Numbered from the stretch's first letter, positions 44,418 through 53,964 are shown. The stretch: DNA of 64,000 nt from Desulfurococcaceae archaeon MEX13E-LK6-19 (GCA_029637525.1 CP072660.1:434001-498000), one strand, 5' to 3'. Notes: generated from the letters alone by a model not told the origin. Numbers and translations are program-made.

Positions 44418-46391
44418 TTATGGAATTAATCCCATTGATCTAAACGATTCTAAGACATCTTCTCTATAAGCTTTTGTAGGGCGCCGCCAAGCGTCGTACT
44501 TTTCTAGAATTAATGGTATTACCACTTTTTCCACAAGTACATCAGCGACAGGACATACATCAATACAAATCCTACACGAAGAACAAGGTATCTCGGGTAC
44601 TGGTCCAAATGCGGTTAACTTTATGGCTTTATTAGGACACCATACTATACAACTTCCACATTTGGCACATCCATGTATTCTATAGATAATTTTCACTATG
44701 TTGAAGACATCTTCTATACCTTTTTCGTTCTTTAACTCATACCTTATTGTATTCTTTTCAACAAAAATATCGGCATTTTGTGTTGAAATACTGTATTGAA
44801 TAGCGTTATCATGTTTTTTCTGTGTAATATTATACTTGAGCATCCTAACATTACTTTCAAATTGTGTAAGCGCATCTAGGGGGATGAGTTCTTTATTAAA
44901 TTCTATAACTCCTTGTAGTGCCTTCTTTTCTGACCTTATTGGAGCTAAATTCAATTTTCCATGTAGGAGCCTTTTTGTGTACTCACTAAACCAGTTAATT
45001 TCGTAGTTTTCAATTCTATGTATAAGTCTATACTTTGCCCGTGATGGTGTAAGCCATCTCCAGAGACCGTATTTTATCCATTCTATTGGCTGATCTAAAC
45101 GTTTTCTCCAAGTTTCAAGAACGTTGTACCATTTACTCCATAGTTCTTGATGGGTTTCTTCTAATGTTTTAAACTCAGCTAACGTACTTGATGGACATAA
45201 ATAACAACCTAAACGCTCAAATCCCAAGTCATATGCTTTATTGTATGGTAACTTGTATTTATATATGTAAAGCCATACATGTAGTTGACTCCATTCTTGT
45301 ATGGGCGATATACTCAATAAATTAGGTATCCATTTGTTCCTCCAAACACGAGGGCTCTTAGCTCTGTCAATGGACTCGAAAGCTCTTTGGCCAACTATAT
45401 TTAATGCTCCTTGGGGCCATTTATTCCTTGCAATACGTGCAAGTGGAACTAGCTTTGCGATCTTGCAGCACCAGCGATAATCTTTGCCTGGCGGACCAAA
45501 TATCTCAACATTACGCCAAAAAGCCTCACCAGCATCTGCTACCACGGTCTCTATATCATATTTATCCGAGACGTATTCTACGTTTTCTAGCGTCTCAGGA
45601 AGCTCTAGTCCAGTATTATTGAATAGTATTTTTACCTTACCTATTGTTGATAAAGTTAAATGAAGTGAAACAAGACTATCTTTCCCTCCAGAATAAGATA
45701 CTATAACCTCCTTCCCGACCTTGCTATACATGCTATAAATAAATGCTTTCGCTCTTGACTCAAAGTAATATATACCATATTCATTCTTCTTTAGCACGTC
45801 TTGCATAGTGTTTGTTTTCCAGGAGGTTTCAATAGGTTTTATGAAGTTCTTAAATGACTTAATAACAAAGAGGCCTTCGCCAGGAATGTTCTCAGCTATA
45901 CCAAGAGGTCTCATATCCTTAGATACAATGACTACTTGACGTGCACTTGATGAGAAGTTTGTTTTAATGATACTTTTCTCTTTAACCCATTTGTAATCGA
46001 CTACAATGTAGTCAACTAAATTATTTATTGCTGCAAGGTAAGCGCCAGTAGAGTTGAGCCTAAATCTCCAACGTTCAATAAATGGGTCATAGTATAGTTG
46101 ACCAAGTACGTTACCTGAAGAAACTACCTCCCACATTTGATCCCAATGCGGGACCTTGTTAAATAGTAAAAACTGGTTCTCAAAGAACTTCTTGTAGATG
46201 CTGAGATCATTGAATTCATATTTAATTGCATCAATTAAATTCTTGAGATCCTTCTCATTAGCAGGTCTAGCATCGCCTGGTTCAGTGAGTTTCAATTCAA
46301 AAACATTAGCGTCCTTTCCGGGTGGAGGTTTTATTAATGGTACATTGTATTCTGCATCCCAATATATCTTTGCTGTTGTAGGCCAGATCAT
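44418..46391 (-). CDS. PAPS-reductase-family protein with two ferredoxin motifs
   Basis: A 657-residue protein. The N-terminal region includes a PUA-like segment near 135-200. An adenylyl-binding core follows with SYSGGKDSLVSLHL and CYLCPSS. The C-terminal part (about 575-630) has CAKCGSCIVWCP and CSSCRICIDVCP for two [4Fe-4S] clusters. The mix resembles archaeal PAPS-reductase-like proteins of uncertain role, where tRNA or cofactor thiolation is as plausible as sulfate reduction. No sulfate-assimilation neighbours are present. Confidence 0.8.
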   Translation of the reverse strand: MIWPTTAKIYWDAEYNVPLIKPPPGKDANVFELKLTEPGDARPANEKDLKNLIDAIKYEFNDLSIYKKFFENQFLLFNKVPHWDQMWEVVSSGNVLGQLYYDPFIERWRFRLNSTGAYLAAINNLVDYIVVDYKWVKEKSIIKTNFSSSARQVVIVSKDMRPLGIAENIPGEGLFVIKSFKNFIKPIETSWKTNTMQDVLKKNEYGIYYFESRAKAFIYSMYSKVGKEVIVSYSGGKDSLVSLHLTLSTIGKVKILFNNTGLELPETLENVEYVSDKYDIETVVADAGEAFWRNVEIFGPPGKDYRWCCKIAKLVPLARIARNKWPQGALNIVGQRAFESIDRAKSPRVWRNKWIPNLLSISPIQEWSQLHVWLYIYKYKLPYNKAYDLGFERLGCYLCPSSTLAEFKTLEETHQELWSKWYNVLETWRKRLDQPIEWIKYGLWRWLTPSRAKYRLIHRIENYEINWFSEYTKRLLHGKLNLAPIRSEKKALQGVIEFNKELIPLDALTQFESNVRMLKYNITQKKHDNAIQYSISTQNADIFVEKNTIRYELKNEKGIEDVFNIVKIIYRIHGCAKCGSCIVWCPNKAIKLTAFGPVPEIPCSSCRICIDVCPVADVLVEKVVIPLILEKYDAWRRPTKAYREDVLESFRSMGLIP

Positions 46392-46557
46392 TACTTTCTA
46401 CCTGCTTTTCCTTATGTCGACTACCTATTACCCCATTGTCATGAATTACAATGGAGTCTAATAAATTATAACTAATGCTTTTCTACGATCTAGGAAAGAA
46501 AGTATCGGTCAGGGGGGTCTTATTTTTAAAGATGCGAAAAAGTAGGGAGTAAAAGAA

Positions 46558-46980
46558 ATGAGGGCTTTATCGAGCTATGTATCCTTAATTATAACATTAT
46601 CTATGGTGACACTGGCTTCTACAGCTGCATTTGTCAGTATAAGAGAATACTATAACAAAGCACTACATAACGTTTACAATGGTGTATATGATACAATTAT
46701 TGTTGAGAAATATAGTGACAATATTAGTGTTATTATCATAGGTTTTGTCGATGAAATAACCATAAGCAAGATATCATTGATGAAAAATGGAAGCATAATA
46801 TTAGTCGTAGAGAATACGACATTGTATGAAGATCAAAGGGTTTTCATAGAATTCATTAATGCGACAATCAGCGAACAAGGCATTGTTTGTAACGAACATA
46901 GTTCCATAATAATCATGTTAAAAGATCCTACGATAATTGTGATCATAAATACAGATAGAGGTGAGTACTGTATTGGCTAA
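46558..46980 (+). CDS. small membrane-anchored pilin-like surface protein
   Basis: A 140-residue protein with one N-terminal hydrophobic helix (SLIITLSMVTLASTAAFVS) right after a short basic stub, then a beta-rich extracellular domain. It has several NxS/T sites and two Cys. It may be a pilin-like subunit, though the stub is not a clear class III signal. TTATTTTTAAAG near 46527-46538 may be the TATA box. Overlaps the 726-residue gene by up to 20 nt. Confidence 0.55.
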   Translation: MRALSSYVSLIITLSMVTLASTAAFVSIREYYNKALHNVYNGVYDTIIVEKYSDNISVIIIGFVDEITISKISLMKNGSIILVVENTTLYEDQRVFIEFINATISEQGIVCNEHSSIIIMLKDPTIIVIINTDRGEYCIG

Positions 46981-49141
46981 AGGTATTTCGCAGTATCCTA
47001 TGGTCTATACAATCATAGCGTCAATGCTTATGATATCATTACTGACAATTATTGCCATGGAATCAGTAACTGATACTATCCGGTTCAGCGAAAAAATTGC
47101 TGGGCACGAAGATGTATTAAACAATATAGCGAAATATATTGTTATAAATGGCTCATTATACTTAATTACATCAATAGAATACGTTGGTGAATACTACGCT
47201 CTATATATAGATGCAAAGAGTAATAGCACTATAGTAAACAAGCTAAATACTGTTGTCTGGAAGGAGAATTATTTACTGATTGGACCTATTAACACTTCAT
47301 ATGATGAAATAGTATTGATAAGACATTACAAAACACCAGCAATTATCGATATTCTTGTTAAAAAACATCTTAATGCAACTACTGAAGAGTACATTCTCAA
47401 GAATACAATAATTCCTCCATCAATTTCTTTAAACATGTTAGTAGGTGATATATCAGTTCTCAGAACAATTAATGGTAGATATGAGTATTTCTTCGTATCC
47501 CCAATGATTAATCCTTACAAAAGAGTTATTGTGTATAAAAATAGCTATTACGTATTAAATAAAACATATGATCCGGTACTAGTAAATGATTTTGTAAAAG
47601 AACTTGAGTTTGCTAGTATTAAACAAGTAATTAATTGGGGTGACTTTAAAAAATCCACGTATAATGACTCGGCATTGCCTTATGTTCTAAATACCTATGG
47701 GAGAATAAAATACGTCAACAACATAACTATACTCTCTAATAATACATACTATATCCCATTGTCTGAACCATGGTATTTTAATAGCATAGAAAGTAACTAT
47801 TACTTCTACATAACAGAACATAGGGTCTTGGGCAACTTTAATTTAAATAGAATTAACTGTTATAACAAGCTTTTCTTGAACTTTACTCATAGTGTGGATA
47901 AGATCGTTATTCAAGGAGTTGATACAGGCACTTACTATAGGGCGACGGTTTATGTTAGTTATAATGTCTTAGTATATGTTGGCTCAACGAGGTACTCATT
48001 TAGTTTCTATGACTCATTTTATACGTCTACTCCTGCTAATGATGTTTTCGACAAAATTATTAGCTTAGATCTAGAATTACCTACCAATATATCTGATACT
48101 GTTTCTGTTGAAACGTATATTAGCTACACGGTATACATAACAAATCCTACTAGTGAAAATGTCAACGTTACACTTGTAACGAGTATTAATGGTAATTACA
48201 ACGATACTTATTGTGTAAAGGTATTGTCTTCAGGAATAGTGTCTCTCTATGGAGACTCTCTGGCAAATGAGTACAAGTTTTATGTAGATAACGATGGTTA
48301 TAGGAATGTTTCTATAGAGATAATCCTAGAGTTAGATAAGCCGATAAATGTGACGGTCTATATTGATGGATCAAAAGTCATTAATACTAGCTGTAGTTTT
48401 CTCGAAGTAGGTTACTATGGAAAGCTAGTATTAGTTAATGCATCTCGTGCTTTACCGGATAGTGTTATTGATATAAATGATCTGATTATTGAAAATATTA
48501 ATGTAACTAATGGGTTAGTCTATAGAATTAATGACTTCATCGGTATATATCTAAGTAATTCTACTGAAACAATATTAAAATATACTGTACCAGGTGTTGT
48601 CAATGTATCTGGTACCTCTATAGAGTTCTATGGAGATACCATAATCATAATAGATCTCTGGAATAATCTTACCATGATATACTCTGATTCATTTATGACA
48701 GTAAACTCTTCAAACATACAATTTGTTCAAAATACTTTAATAGAGAATGAAATAAACTTTATTGAGCCCTTGCTCGTGTTTGAAAATGTCAGTGTACCAT
48801 TATTGGTGAGAATAGTCTATATAGATAATACGAGCATACAATATACCATAACACCAATGGATGATACTATCAGAATAAAGATAGATCCTAAGCCAATATC
48901 TTATTTAGAAATAAAAATTTTGGAGAATACTAGTGATATAGACTTATACATATCGTATAAGAACAGATGGCTAATGGTTCTTAATGGTCAAGTAATTGCT
49001 ACTAGTGAGGGATATCTTGACCCCTCTGTAAAGGCGGTACAGACATTTCTAGGAAAATACCTGGTATTACAGCGAGACGATTCAATTACTGTAATACCTT
49101 ATACAGTTTCACTCTACCCCCTCCATTATATAAGCGGCTGA
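46961..49141 (+). CDS. large N-terminally anchored surface glycoprotein-like protein
   Basis: A 726-residue protein. The start is GTG 46961 or TTG 46973; the latter has GAGGTGA better spaced. One N-terminal hydrophobic helix (YTIIASMLMISLLTIIAM) is followed by a long Asn/Thr/Tyr-rich beta region with many NxS/T glycosylation sites. No C-terminal anchor. No named domain, but the layout suits a surface adhesin or minor pilin. It lies 19 nt upstream of the CedA1-like gene, so it may belong to that cluster. Confidence 0.6.
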   Translation: MSTVLAKGISQYPMVYTIIASMLMISLLTIIAMESVTDTIRFSEKIAGHEDVLNNIAKYIVINGSLYLITSIEYVGEYYALYIDAKSNSTIVNKLNTVVWKENYLLIGPINTSYDEIVLIRHYKTPAIIDILVKKHLNATTEEYILKNTIIPPSISLNMLVGDISVLRTINGRYEYFFVSPMINPYKRVIVYKNSYYVLNKTYDPVLVNDFVKELEFASIKQVINWGDFKKSTYNDSALPYVLNTYGRIKYVNNITILSNNTYYIPLSEPWYFNSIESNYYFYITEHRVLGNFNLNRINCYNKLFLNFTHSVDKIVIQGVDTGTYYRATVYVSYNVLVYVGSTRYSFSFYDSFYTSTPANDVFDKIISLDLELPTNISDTVSVETYISYTVYITNPTSENVNVTLVTSINGNYNDTYCVKVLSSGIVSLYGDSLANEYKFYVDNDGYRNVSIEIILELDKPINVTVYIDGSKVINTSCSFLEVGYYGKLVLVNASRALPDSVIDINDLIIENINVTNGLVYRINDFIGIYLSNSTETILKYTVPGVVNVSGTSIEFYGDTIIIIDLWNNLTMIYSDSFMTVNSSNIQFVQNTLIENEINFIEPLLVFENVSVPLLVRIVYIDNTSIQYTITPMDDTIRIKIDPKPISYLEIKILENTSDIDLYISYKNRWLMVLNGQVIATSEGYLDPSVKAVQTFLGKYLVLQRDDSITVIPYTVSLYPLHYISG

Positions 49142-49160
49142 TATTCTCCGGGGAGATGGA

Positions 49161-49427
49161 ATGAGTGATATTATATCGTTTATTCAGGATCTAGTACTCA
49201 ATGTAATGATAATAGCGTGGATAATGTTCTTTCTGACATGGTCTGTAGGATGGGCATTGAAAGGTTCGCCAATACCTTTCCTTAGAGTTAAAAGAACAGG
49301 ACATAGATTCATAGAGGATGCTGTATGGGCGGCATTTTGGCTAGCCATGGGTAGTACCGTATTCGCCCTAATAGCATATATTACAGCACAAGTACAACAA
49401 CCATTTCCGCCGCCACCATCACCATAA
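49161..49427 (+). CDS. cedA1: CedA1-like two-helix pilus protein
   Basis: An 88-residue protein with two hydrophobic helices (VMIIAWIMFFLTWSVGW and WAAFWLAMGSTVFALIAYI). They are joined by a basic loop, ALKGSPIPFLRVKRTGHRFIEDA, and followed by a Pro-rich tail. This pattern matches CedA1 of the crenarchaeal DNA-import (Ced) system as I remember it; CedA1 forms the Ced pilus in Aeropyrum. GGGGAGATGGA precedes the ATG. Followed by CedA-like and CedB-like genes. Confidence 0.72.
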   Translation: MSDIISFIQDLVLNVMIIAWIMFFLTWSVGWALKGSPIPFLRVKRTGHRFIEDAVWAAFWLAMGSTVFALIAYITAQVQQPFPPPPSP

Positions 49428-49480
49428 GTGAATTGCTCGGACTGATACTACTGAAAAATTGTTTGTGGGGTGATATTTTT

Positions 49481-50878
49481 ATGGAGTACGAGTTTCTCAT
49501 AATAGCATTCTATTTAAGCATATTATCTTACTATTTGGGAGTACTTCTCTATATGATTCCATTACCGTTTTATGGCGTAAAGAAGTGGGCTCCCACATTA
49601 ATGGTTGATGGAGTATTTTCTGCAATACTGATCTTTTCATACACATTGCTCTTGAGCATCATAAATTATCTAGGGTCTTTATTTGGTAGTGACTGGAATA
49701 GCTTCTTTCTTTGGCTAGGATTCAAGACGAGTATTGTTGTTACTCTTCTTGTTATTCTTAAGTTTATTGGCGTCAGTCTTAGTTTGAGTGGTCTACAGTT
49801 CATAGCAAACTCTATAATATCATCGCTCATCAATAACTTAACCAATATACTATTTCTGTTGCTTTCATTATCGATAGCTTCATCAATAATAGTAACCTAT
49901 GGGTCTAAGATACTTGCTTTAGGAATACTGTTGCACTCTATTCCCTTTAGATTAACTAGAGTTAGTGGCTCTATGATGATAGCGGTCATAATGGTTTTCT
50001 CTATAGGACTACCGTTAATGCCTGCTTATGTCGAAACAGTAAGTCAACCACCTGGTTTTAATGAGTCGATTCTAGTTGAGTATGGTGTTGCTTATGGTTA
50101 TATAAACATTGTAGACTTGTTGAATTCATCAGTATCTTATCCCGTCATTAACATTTATACCTCTGATAAAGACGTGTTATTGGCAAAATATCTTGGTAAT
50201 CGAGATGGTGTTATTGATGCATCAAGCCCTGATAAGGGGTTTCCATCAACTAAAGAGTATATTGTATTAGTTGAATATGGCGGTCTCCAATACTGGTTGA
50301 CTATTGATCCATTGAAGGATTATGTTGATGCGGGGGATGGTAAGTATAATTTATCTATAGTGCTTCCTATAATACATATTAATGATTTACGATATATTTA
50401 TCTAGAGAATTGTGAATTAAAAGATATTGTATTAGACAAGATCATATATTTTACGGTTTATGTTGAAGATAAAGGTGTAGTATACATAGTTGTAAACTAC
50501 GATGATAATGCTTATGTGTTTATTGATGGTGTATTAAGGGATCCTGATGTAGTTGTTGTTTATAATTGGTATGGAATAAACTTTAGGGCATTAAAATACT
50601 TTATTGATAGTGGTGTCCATAGTTTCAGGGTTTACGTGAAATACAGTAGTCTTGACCTCAAGCCCAATGTTGAAGAAGTGTATTATGTGAGGGATTCTGC
50701 GGGACTTTATCAATTTGAGCCAACAGATCTTGTTAAACCCGTCGTTTATATGGTATTTAACTTGTTTATAGCTCCTTTAACATACATAGCGATCCTCTTC
50801 TCTGCTTCGATAGCTTTAGCTAGATTGCTTGGAGGGGCTGCCCCAAGCATTGCTAGAATAATACTCGTGGGTGCATAA
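49481..50878 (+). CDS. cedA: CedA-like polytopic membrane protein
   Basis: About 465 residues from ATG 49481, which has GGGGTGAT 6 nt upstream; a TTG at 49433 is also open. Six or seven hydrophobic helices fill the N-terminal 200 residues, an extracellular beta-rich domain follows (about 200-410), and one or two helices lie at the end. YGVKKWAPTLMVDGVFSAIL and the position between CedA1-like and CedB-like genes support CedA, the import channel. A VirB6-like role is an inference. Confidence 0.7.
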   Translation: MEYEFLIIAFYLSILSYYLGVLLYMIPLPFYGVKKWAPTLMVDGVFSAILIFSYTLLLSIINYLGSLFGSDWNSFFLWLGFKTSIVVTLLVILKFIGVSLSLSGLQFIANSIISSLINNLTNILFLLLSLSIASSIIVTYGSKILALGILLHSIPFRLTRVSGSMMIAVIMVFSIGLPLMPAYVETVSQPPGFNESILVEYGVAYGYINIVDLLNSSVSYPVINIYTSDKDVLLAKYLGNRDGVIDASSPDKGFPSTKEYIVLVEYGGLQYWLTIDPLKDYVDAGDGKYNLSIVLPIIHINDLRYIYLENCELKDIVLDKIIYFTVYVEDKGVVYIVVNYDDNAYVFIDGVLRDPDVVVVYNWYGINFRALKYFIDSGVHSFRVYVKYSSLDLKPNVEEVYYVRDSAGLYQFEPTDLVKPVVYMVFNLFIAPLTYIAILFSASIALARLLGGAAPSIARIILVGA

Positions 50879-50880
50879 AA

Positions 50881-51048
50881 ATGAGAACCCCTCTAGAAAA
50901 AATTATAGTGTTTATGATAGTTGTTATTGTTCCTTTATCTTATTTACTAATAGACCCTGTATCGGCAACCTTGATCAATGTCGTATTTCTTTCATTAATA
51001 TTTATATTAAAGATTCTTGTGAGGATGATTATTAGTGAAGATCGGTGA
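50881..51048 (+). CDS. 55-aa two-helix membrane protein (CedA2-like candidate)
   Basis: ATG 50881 lies two bases after the CedA-like stop and reads 55 codons. There are two hydrophobic helices (IIVFMIVVIVPLSYLLI and LINVVFLSLIFILKILV) with basic flanks. Its end overlaps the CedB-like GTG by 14 nt. The Ced system is known to include a second small two-helix protein, CedA2; position, size and topology fit, sequence identity unproven. Confidence 0.65.
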   Translation: MRTPLEKIIVFMIVVIVPLSYLLIDPVSATLINVVFLSLIFILKILVRMIISEDR

Positions 51049-52696
51049 TATCCTCAGAAAAATTATTGGCGATGAAATCGAGGTTCATATAAAAAATAGT
51101 TACCTAATGGTTCATTTTGGGAAGAAGATCCATTTAATAAAATACTTGATTGTAGAAGAAGCAGAGTTTGGTCTCAGAGATATGGATCCTCAAGAACTTT
51201 ACACAATACTTGAAAGATTCACAGCAGTTTTCTCAAAACTACCTCCGGGAAGCGAGGTCAAGACGATAAGACTTGCAAGAGACCTTAGGAAGATTAGAAG
51301 AAATATAGAGAACGAAATGCTTAACATCAAAGCTGCTATGGAGACCATAAAGGAGCCTCATGTGATGAAAAAACTTGAGCGACGACTGGATATACTTACG
51401 AGAATTTACAGTAGGATTCTTTCTGCAAATGACATAGTAAGGGTTGTAACAGTGTTCAAGATAAGAGGAGAGGCGGATCCAAATAGTATTAATGATGTGA
51501 TTACATCAATGGAACAATTGGCAGACATTATTAAATCTTTATTTTCTTCTTCCTTAGGCTTCAAGATCAGAGATGCCTCTGAGAAAGAGATTAAAGACAT
51601 TATAAAATATGAGATGGGGATAATAGACAGCTCACCTGTCAAGTCGATTTTAATTGAGGACAAAAGACTTGCGTTTCAAGCACCGCTACCAAGGGTCAAG
51701 AAGCCAGCTGTAGAAAATTATACAGGTATATACGTGGGAATAGATATTGATACAGGCTGGCCTGTGTTTATCGACAAAGAAATGTTTCATAAACACATAT
51801 TAATAGTAGGTCCTACAGGAAGAGGGAAAACTTCAACACTAGCACTTATCATAGAGAACTATATATCATTGTATGGTAACACTCCATTAGTCATAGATTT
51901 CAAGGGAGATTTATCTGAACTTATTGATGATAAATTGGTACCGAAAGTAACTCCTCTCGAAATACCCTTGAACATACTTGTAAAACCAGCAATAGTTTCA
52001 TCAATAGACTGGGCTCTAATAGTATCCGATATACTAACTAAAGTAATGAAGATTGATCCGCGGAAAGCATCTAATATAGTGAAAGTAATACTGGGTGGAT
52101 ACATTGAGAAATATATTAACGACCCTAAGAAGCTGCTTCTAGACCCCGACTTATCTATTTTGTCAAGCGTTATTGACTTAATAACTACAACTCCTAACTA
52201 CGATAAAGCTATAGAGTATATTAGTAAAGGTGCACTTTTCGATCTCAATGGTTATGGAACGGCGTATCAAAATATCTATGGTGGTCTAATACTTCATTTA
52301 GCAGCATATTTAGTGTCTTCAGGTAAGCTTAGGGATAAATTAATAGTTATTGATGAAGCTTGGCGTATAGGCAGCGTCAAGGCTCTCTATACTCTTATTA
52401 AAGAAGGGCGAAGCAGACGTGTAGGAATAGTTCTCGCTACTCAAAACATTGAGGATATACCTGGTGAGATCATTGAAAACATTCATGTACTAATAGTGTT
52501 TGGCAGTCATAGTGATGAATACCTATACAAAGTTTCCCGCATATTAGGTCTCAAGAGATCAGTAATAGAAAGTCTCAAGAGACTCTCTATAGGTGAGGCA
52601 CTAATACTAAATTCTCTTGATCCACATCCCGTCTTTGTAAGAATAGAACCACCATCATTATTGAAGAAAAGAGCTAAAACTTGGAAACAATATTAA
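51035..52696 (+). CDS. cedB: CedB-like HerA/VirB4 ATPase
   Basis: A 553-residue ATPase. A helical N-terminal region of about 240 residues is followed by Walker A VGPTGRGKTS and VIDFKGDLSELI. Walker B is LIVIDEAWRIG, then LATQNIEDIPGEI, typical of VirB4/HerA proteins. No clear membrane helix is present. GTG start at 51035. With the CedA-like and CedA1-like genes it forms a DNA-import module for recombination repair. Name given by context. Confidence 0.72.
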   Translation: MKIGDILRKIIGDEIEVHIKNSYLMVHFGKKIHLIKYLIVEEAEFGLRDMDPQELYTILERFTAVFSKLPPGSEVKTIRLARDLRKIRRNIENEMLNIKAAMETIKEPHVMKKLERRLDILTRIYSRILSANDIVRVVTVFKIRGEADPNSINDVITSMEQLADIIKSLFSSSLGFKIRDASEKEIKDIIKYEMGIIDSSPVKSILIEDKRLAFQAPLPRVKKPAVENYTGIYVGIDIDTGWPVFIDKEMFHKHILIVGPTGRGKTSTLALIIENYISLYGNTPLVIDFKGDLSELIDDKLVPKVTPLEIPLNILVKPAIVSSIDWALIVSDILTKVMKIDPRKASNIVKVILGGYIEKYINDPKKLLLDPDLSILSSVIDLITTTPNYDKAIEYISKGALFDLNGYGTAYQNIYGGLILHLAAYLVSSGKLRDKLIVIDEAWRIGSVKALYTLIKEGRSRRVGIVLATQNIEDIPGEIIENIHVLIVFGSHSDEYLYKVSRILGLKRSVIESLKRLSIGEALILNSLDPHPVFVRIEPPSLLKKRAKTWKQY

Positions 52697-52707
52697 ATCC
52701 TTGTTGA

Positions 52708-52773
52708 GGAGCTGTGATGAATGGTGGGCTTGACCGACTCTCTTGATGGAGAGTGCGGTCGTAGCTGAGCTTT
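52708..52773 (+). ncRNA. structured RNA candidate with C/D-type K-turn boxes
   Basis: C box GTGATGA (52714-52720), CCGA (52734-52737), TGATGGA (52744-52750), and D box CTGA (52765-52768). A 3-bp AGC/GCT closing stem brackets these. The interior also folds as a strong GC hairpin, GACCGACTCTC/GAGAGTGCGGTC with one bulge and a 6-nt loop (52732-52760). Both reading as guide RNA and as hairpin with a K-turn base are possible. Confidence 0.5.
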
Positions 52774-52875
52774 AATGAATAGCTTTCAAGTACCTTTTTT
52801 GAGAACTTTAAGACAAAAGGACAGGATTATAATTACTACAACACCACTTCATTACCTAATCAAATATAATAGATG

Positions 52876-52885
52876 AAATATATTA
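52876..52885 (+). promoter_or_regulatory. TATA box at the head of the ribosomal operon
   Basis: AAATATATTA lies about 40 nt upstream of ATG 52920. A GGGGG ribosome site (52909-52913) follows. It would start transcription near 52905-52910 for the 31-aa ORF and SPOUT gene. Confidence 0.5.
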
Positions 52886-52919
52886 GTTAGCAGGAGAGCT
52901 CTAATAAAGGGGGTCATTG

Positions 52920-53015
52920 ATGGGTGGTCGCCAGAGAACGAGTCTATTTATGACCAAAGAGAAGAAGCCTGGTGAGGAGGGAAAAGAGAAGAAGTCGGGG
53001 AAGTATAGGAAGTGA
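52920..53015 (+). CDS. 31-aa basic ORF heading the S10-type operon
   Basis: ATG 52920 is placed 6 nt after GGGGG and reads 31 codons starting MGGRQRTSLFMTKEKKPGEE. The product is rich in Lys, Glu and Gly and probably disordered. Its TGA overlaps the following GTG start as GTGA. The good ribosome site and coupling suggest it is translated. It could be a tiny ribosomal protein or a leader peptide. Confidence 0.5.
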   Translation: MGGRQRTSLFMTKEKKPGEEGKEKKSGKYRK

Positions 53016-53899
53016 ATAAGAATACCAAATGTTTTTTGATGAAGAGGAGTAAACCTCTCGTACTAGGGATCCCTTCTTCTATCCTTGAGACAGAACCTAG
53101 CCTTAGAGAAAAGACTTTGAAAACCTCTCTAGTACTTAGGGCTGCTGCTATTTTTCGTGTAGATGAAATAATAATTTATAACGATGGTACTATATCTGAA
53201 GAAAGCCATACAAGGTATTCGCGATTAATTAAGAAAATTCATAGATACCTTACAACACCCCCGTATTTAAGGAAGAAACTAGTACCGCTTGATAACGACC
53301 TCAAATACATAGGTATTGCACCGCCATTGAGGCTTCATGTATTTGACGTGGGTAAGCATCCAAGCAATGGAGAGTATAGGATTGGAGTTGTTGTTGAGTC
53401 TAAGAGAAAATATATGCTTGTAGATGCTGGTTTAAAGAATCATGTAAAAACTTTTTGCGAACAAGAATGTCCTAGCGTAAATGAATTAGTAGTAATAAAT
53501 ATTGTTTCAATTAATCCGTTAAAGGCTATATATGATAAGAAGTTTGAAGAAACAATCTATCTTGGCCCAAGTATAAGAGACAGTAATATAATAAACTCCA
53601 TTAAAGATTATAGAGCAAAAGGATACTACTTGATTGCTACCAGTAGAAAAGGCAGGATAGTGGATATAAAGACCCTCCGTGTATTATCGAAGAAACTTAC
53701 TAGCTACAAGGGAGTTTATGTATTATTTGGAGGACCTTATGCGGGACTCTATGAAATATTTAGTAGTATGGGTTTTGATCTCGACGAACTAGTTGATCTA
53801 GTAGTTAATACGATACCATGCCAGGGAACGAAGACTGTTAGAACAGAAGAAGCAATATATGCGTCTCTAGCATTACTAAACATTGTCCTGAAGGAATAG
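53012..53899 (+). CDS. SPOUT-class RNA methyltransferase (C9orf114/SPOUT1-like)
   Basis: A 295-residue protein from GTG 53012; ATG 53039 (MKRSKPLVLGIPSS) is a plausible shorter start. Family features are IPSSILETEPSLREKTLKTS, LVLRAAAIFRVDEI and FGGPYAGLYEI near the knotted C-terminus. Archaea often carry this gene before L3 in the ribosomal operon. It likely methylates rRNA. Same operon as L3. Confidence 0.82.
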   Translation: MNKNTKCFLMKRSKPLVLGIPSSILETEPSLREKTLKTSLVLRAAAIFRVDEIIIYNDGTISEESHTRYSRLIKKIHRYLTTPPYLRKKLVPLDNDLKYIGIAPPLRLHVFDVGKHPSNGEYRIGVVVESKRKYMLVDAGLKNHVKTFCEQECPSVNELVVINIVSINPLKAIYDKKFEETIYLGPSIRDSNIINSIKDYRAKGYYLIATSRKGRIVDIKTLRVLSKKLTSYKGVYVLFGGPYAGLYEIFSSMGFDLDELVDLVVNTIPCQGTKTVRTEEAIYASLALLNIVLKE

Positions 53900-53964
53900 A
53901 AGATGAGTAGAATTTAATAGACCCTATCTCTGTTAGACTGGAATAGCATTGAAGGTGACAAGTT

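Noticed and set aside
51035-52696. HerA repair helicase working with NurA
   Set aside because: No NurA or Mre11/Rad50 gene is nearby, while CedA- and CedA1-like genes directly precede it.
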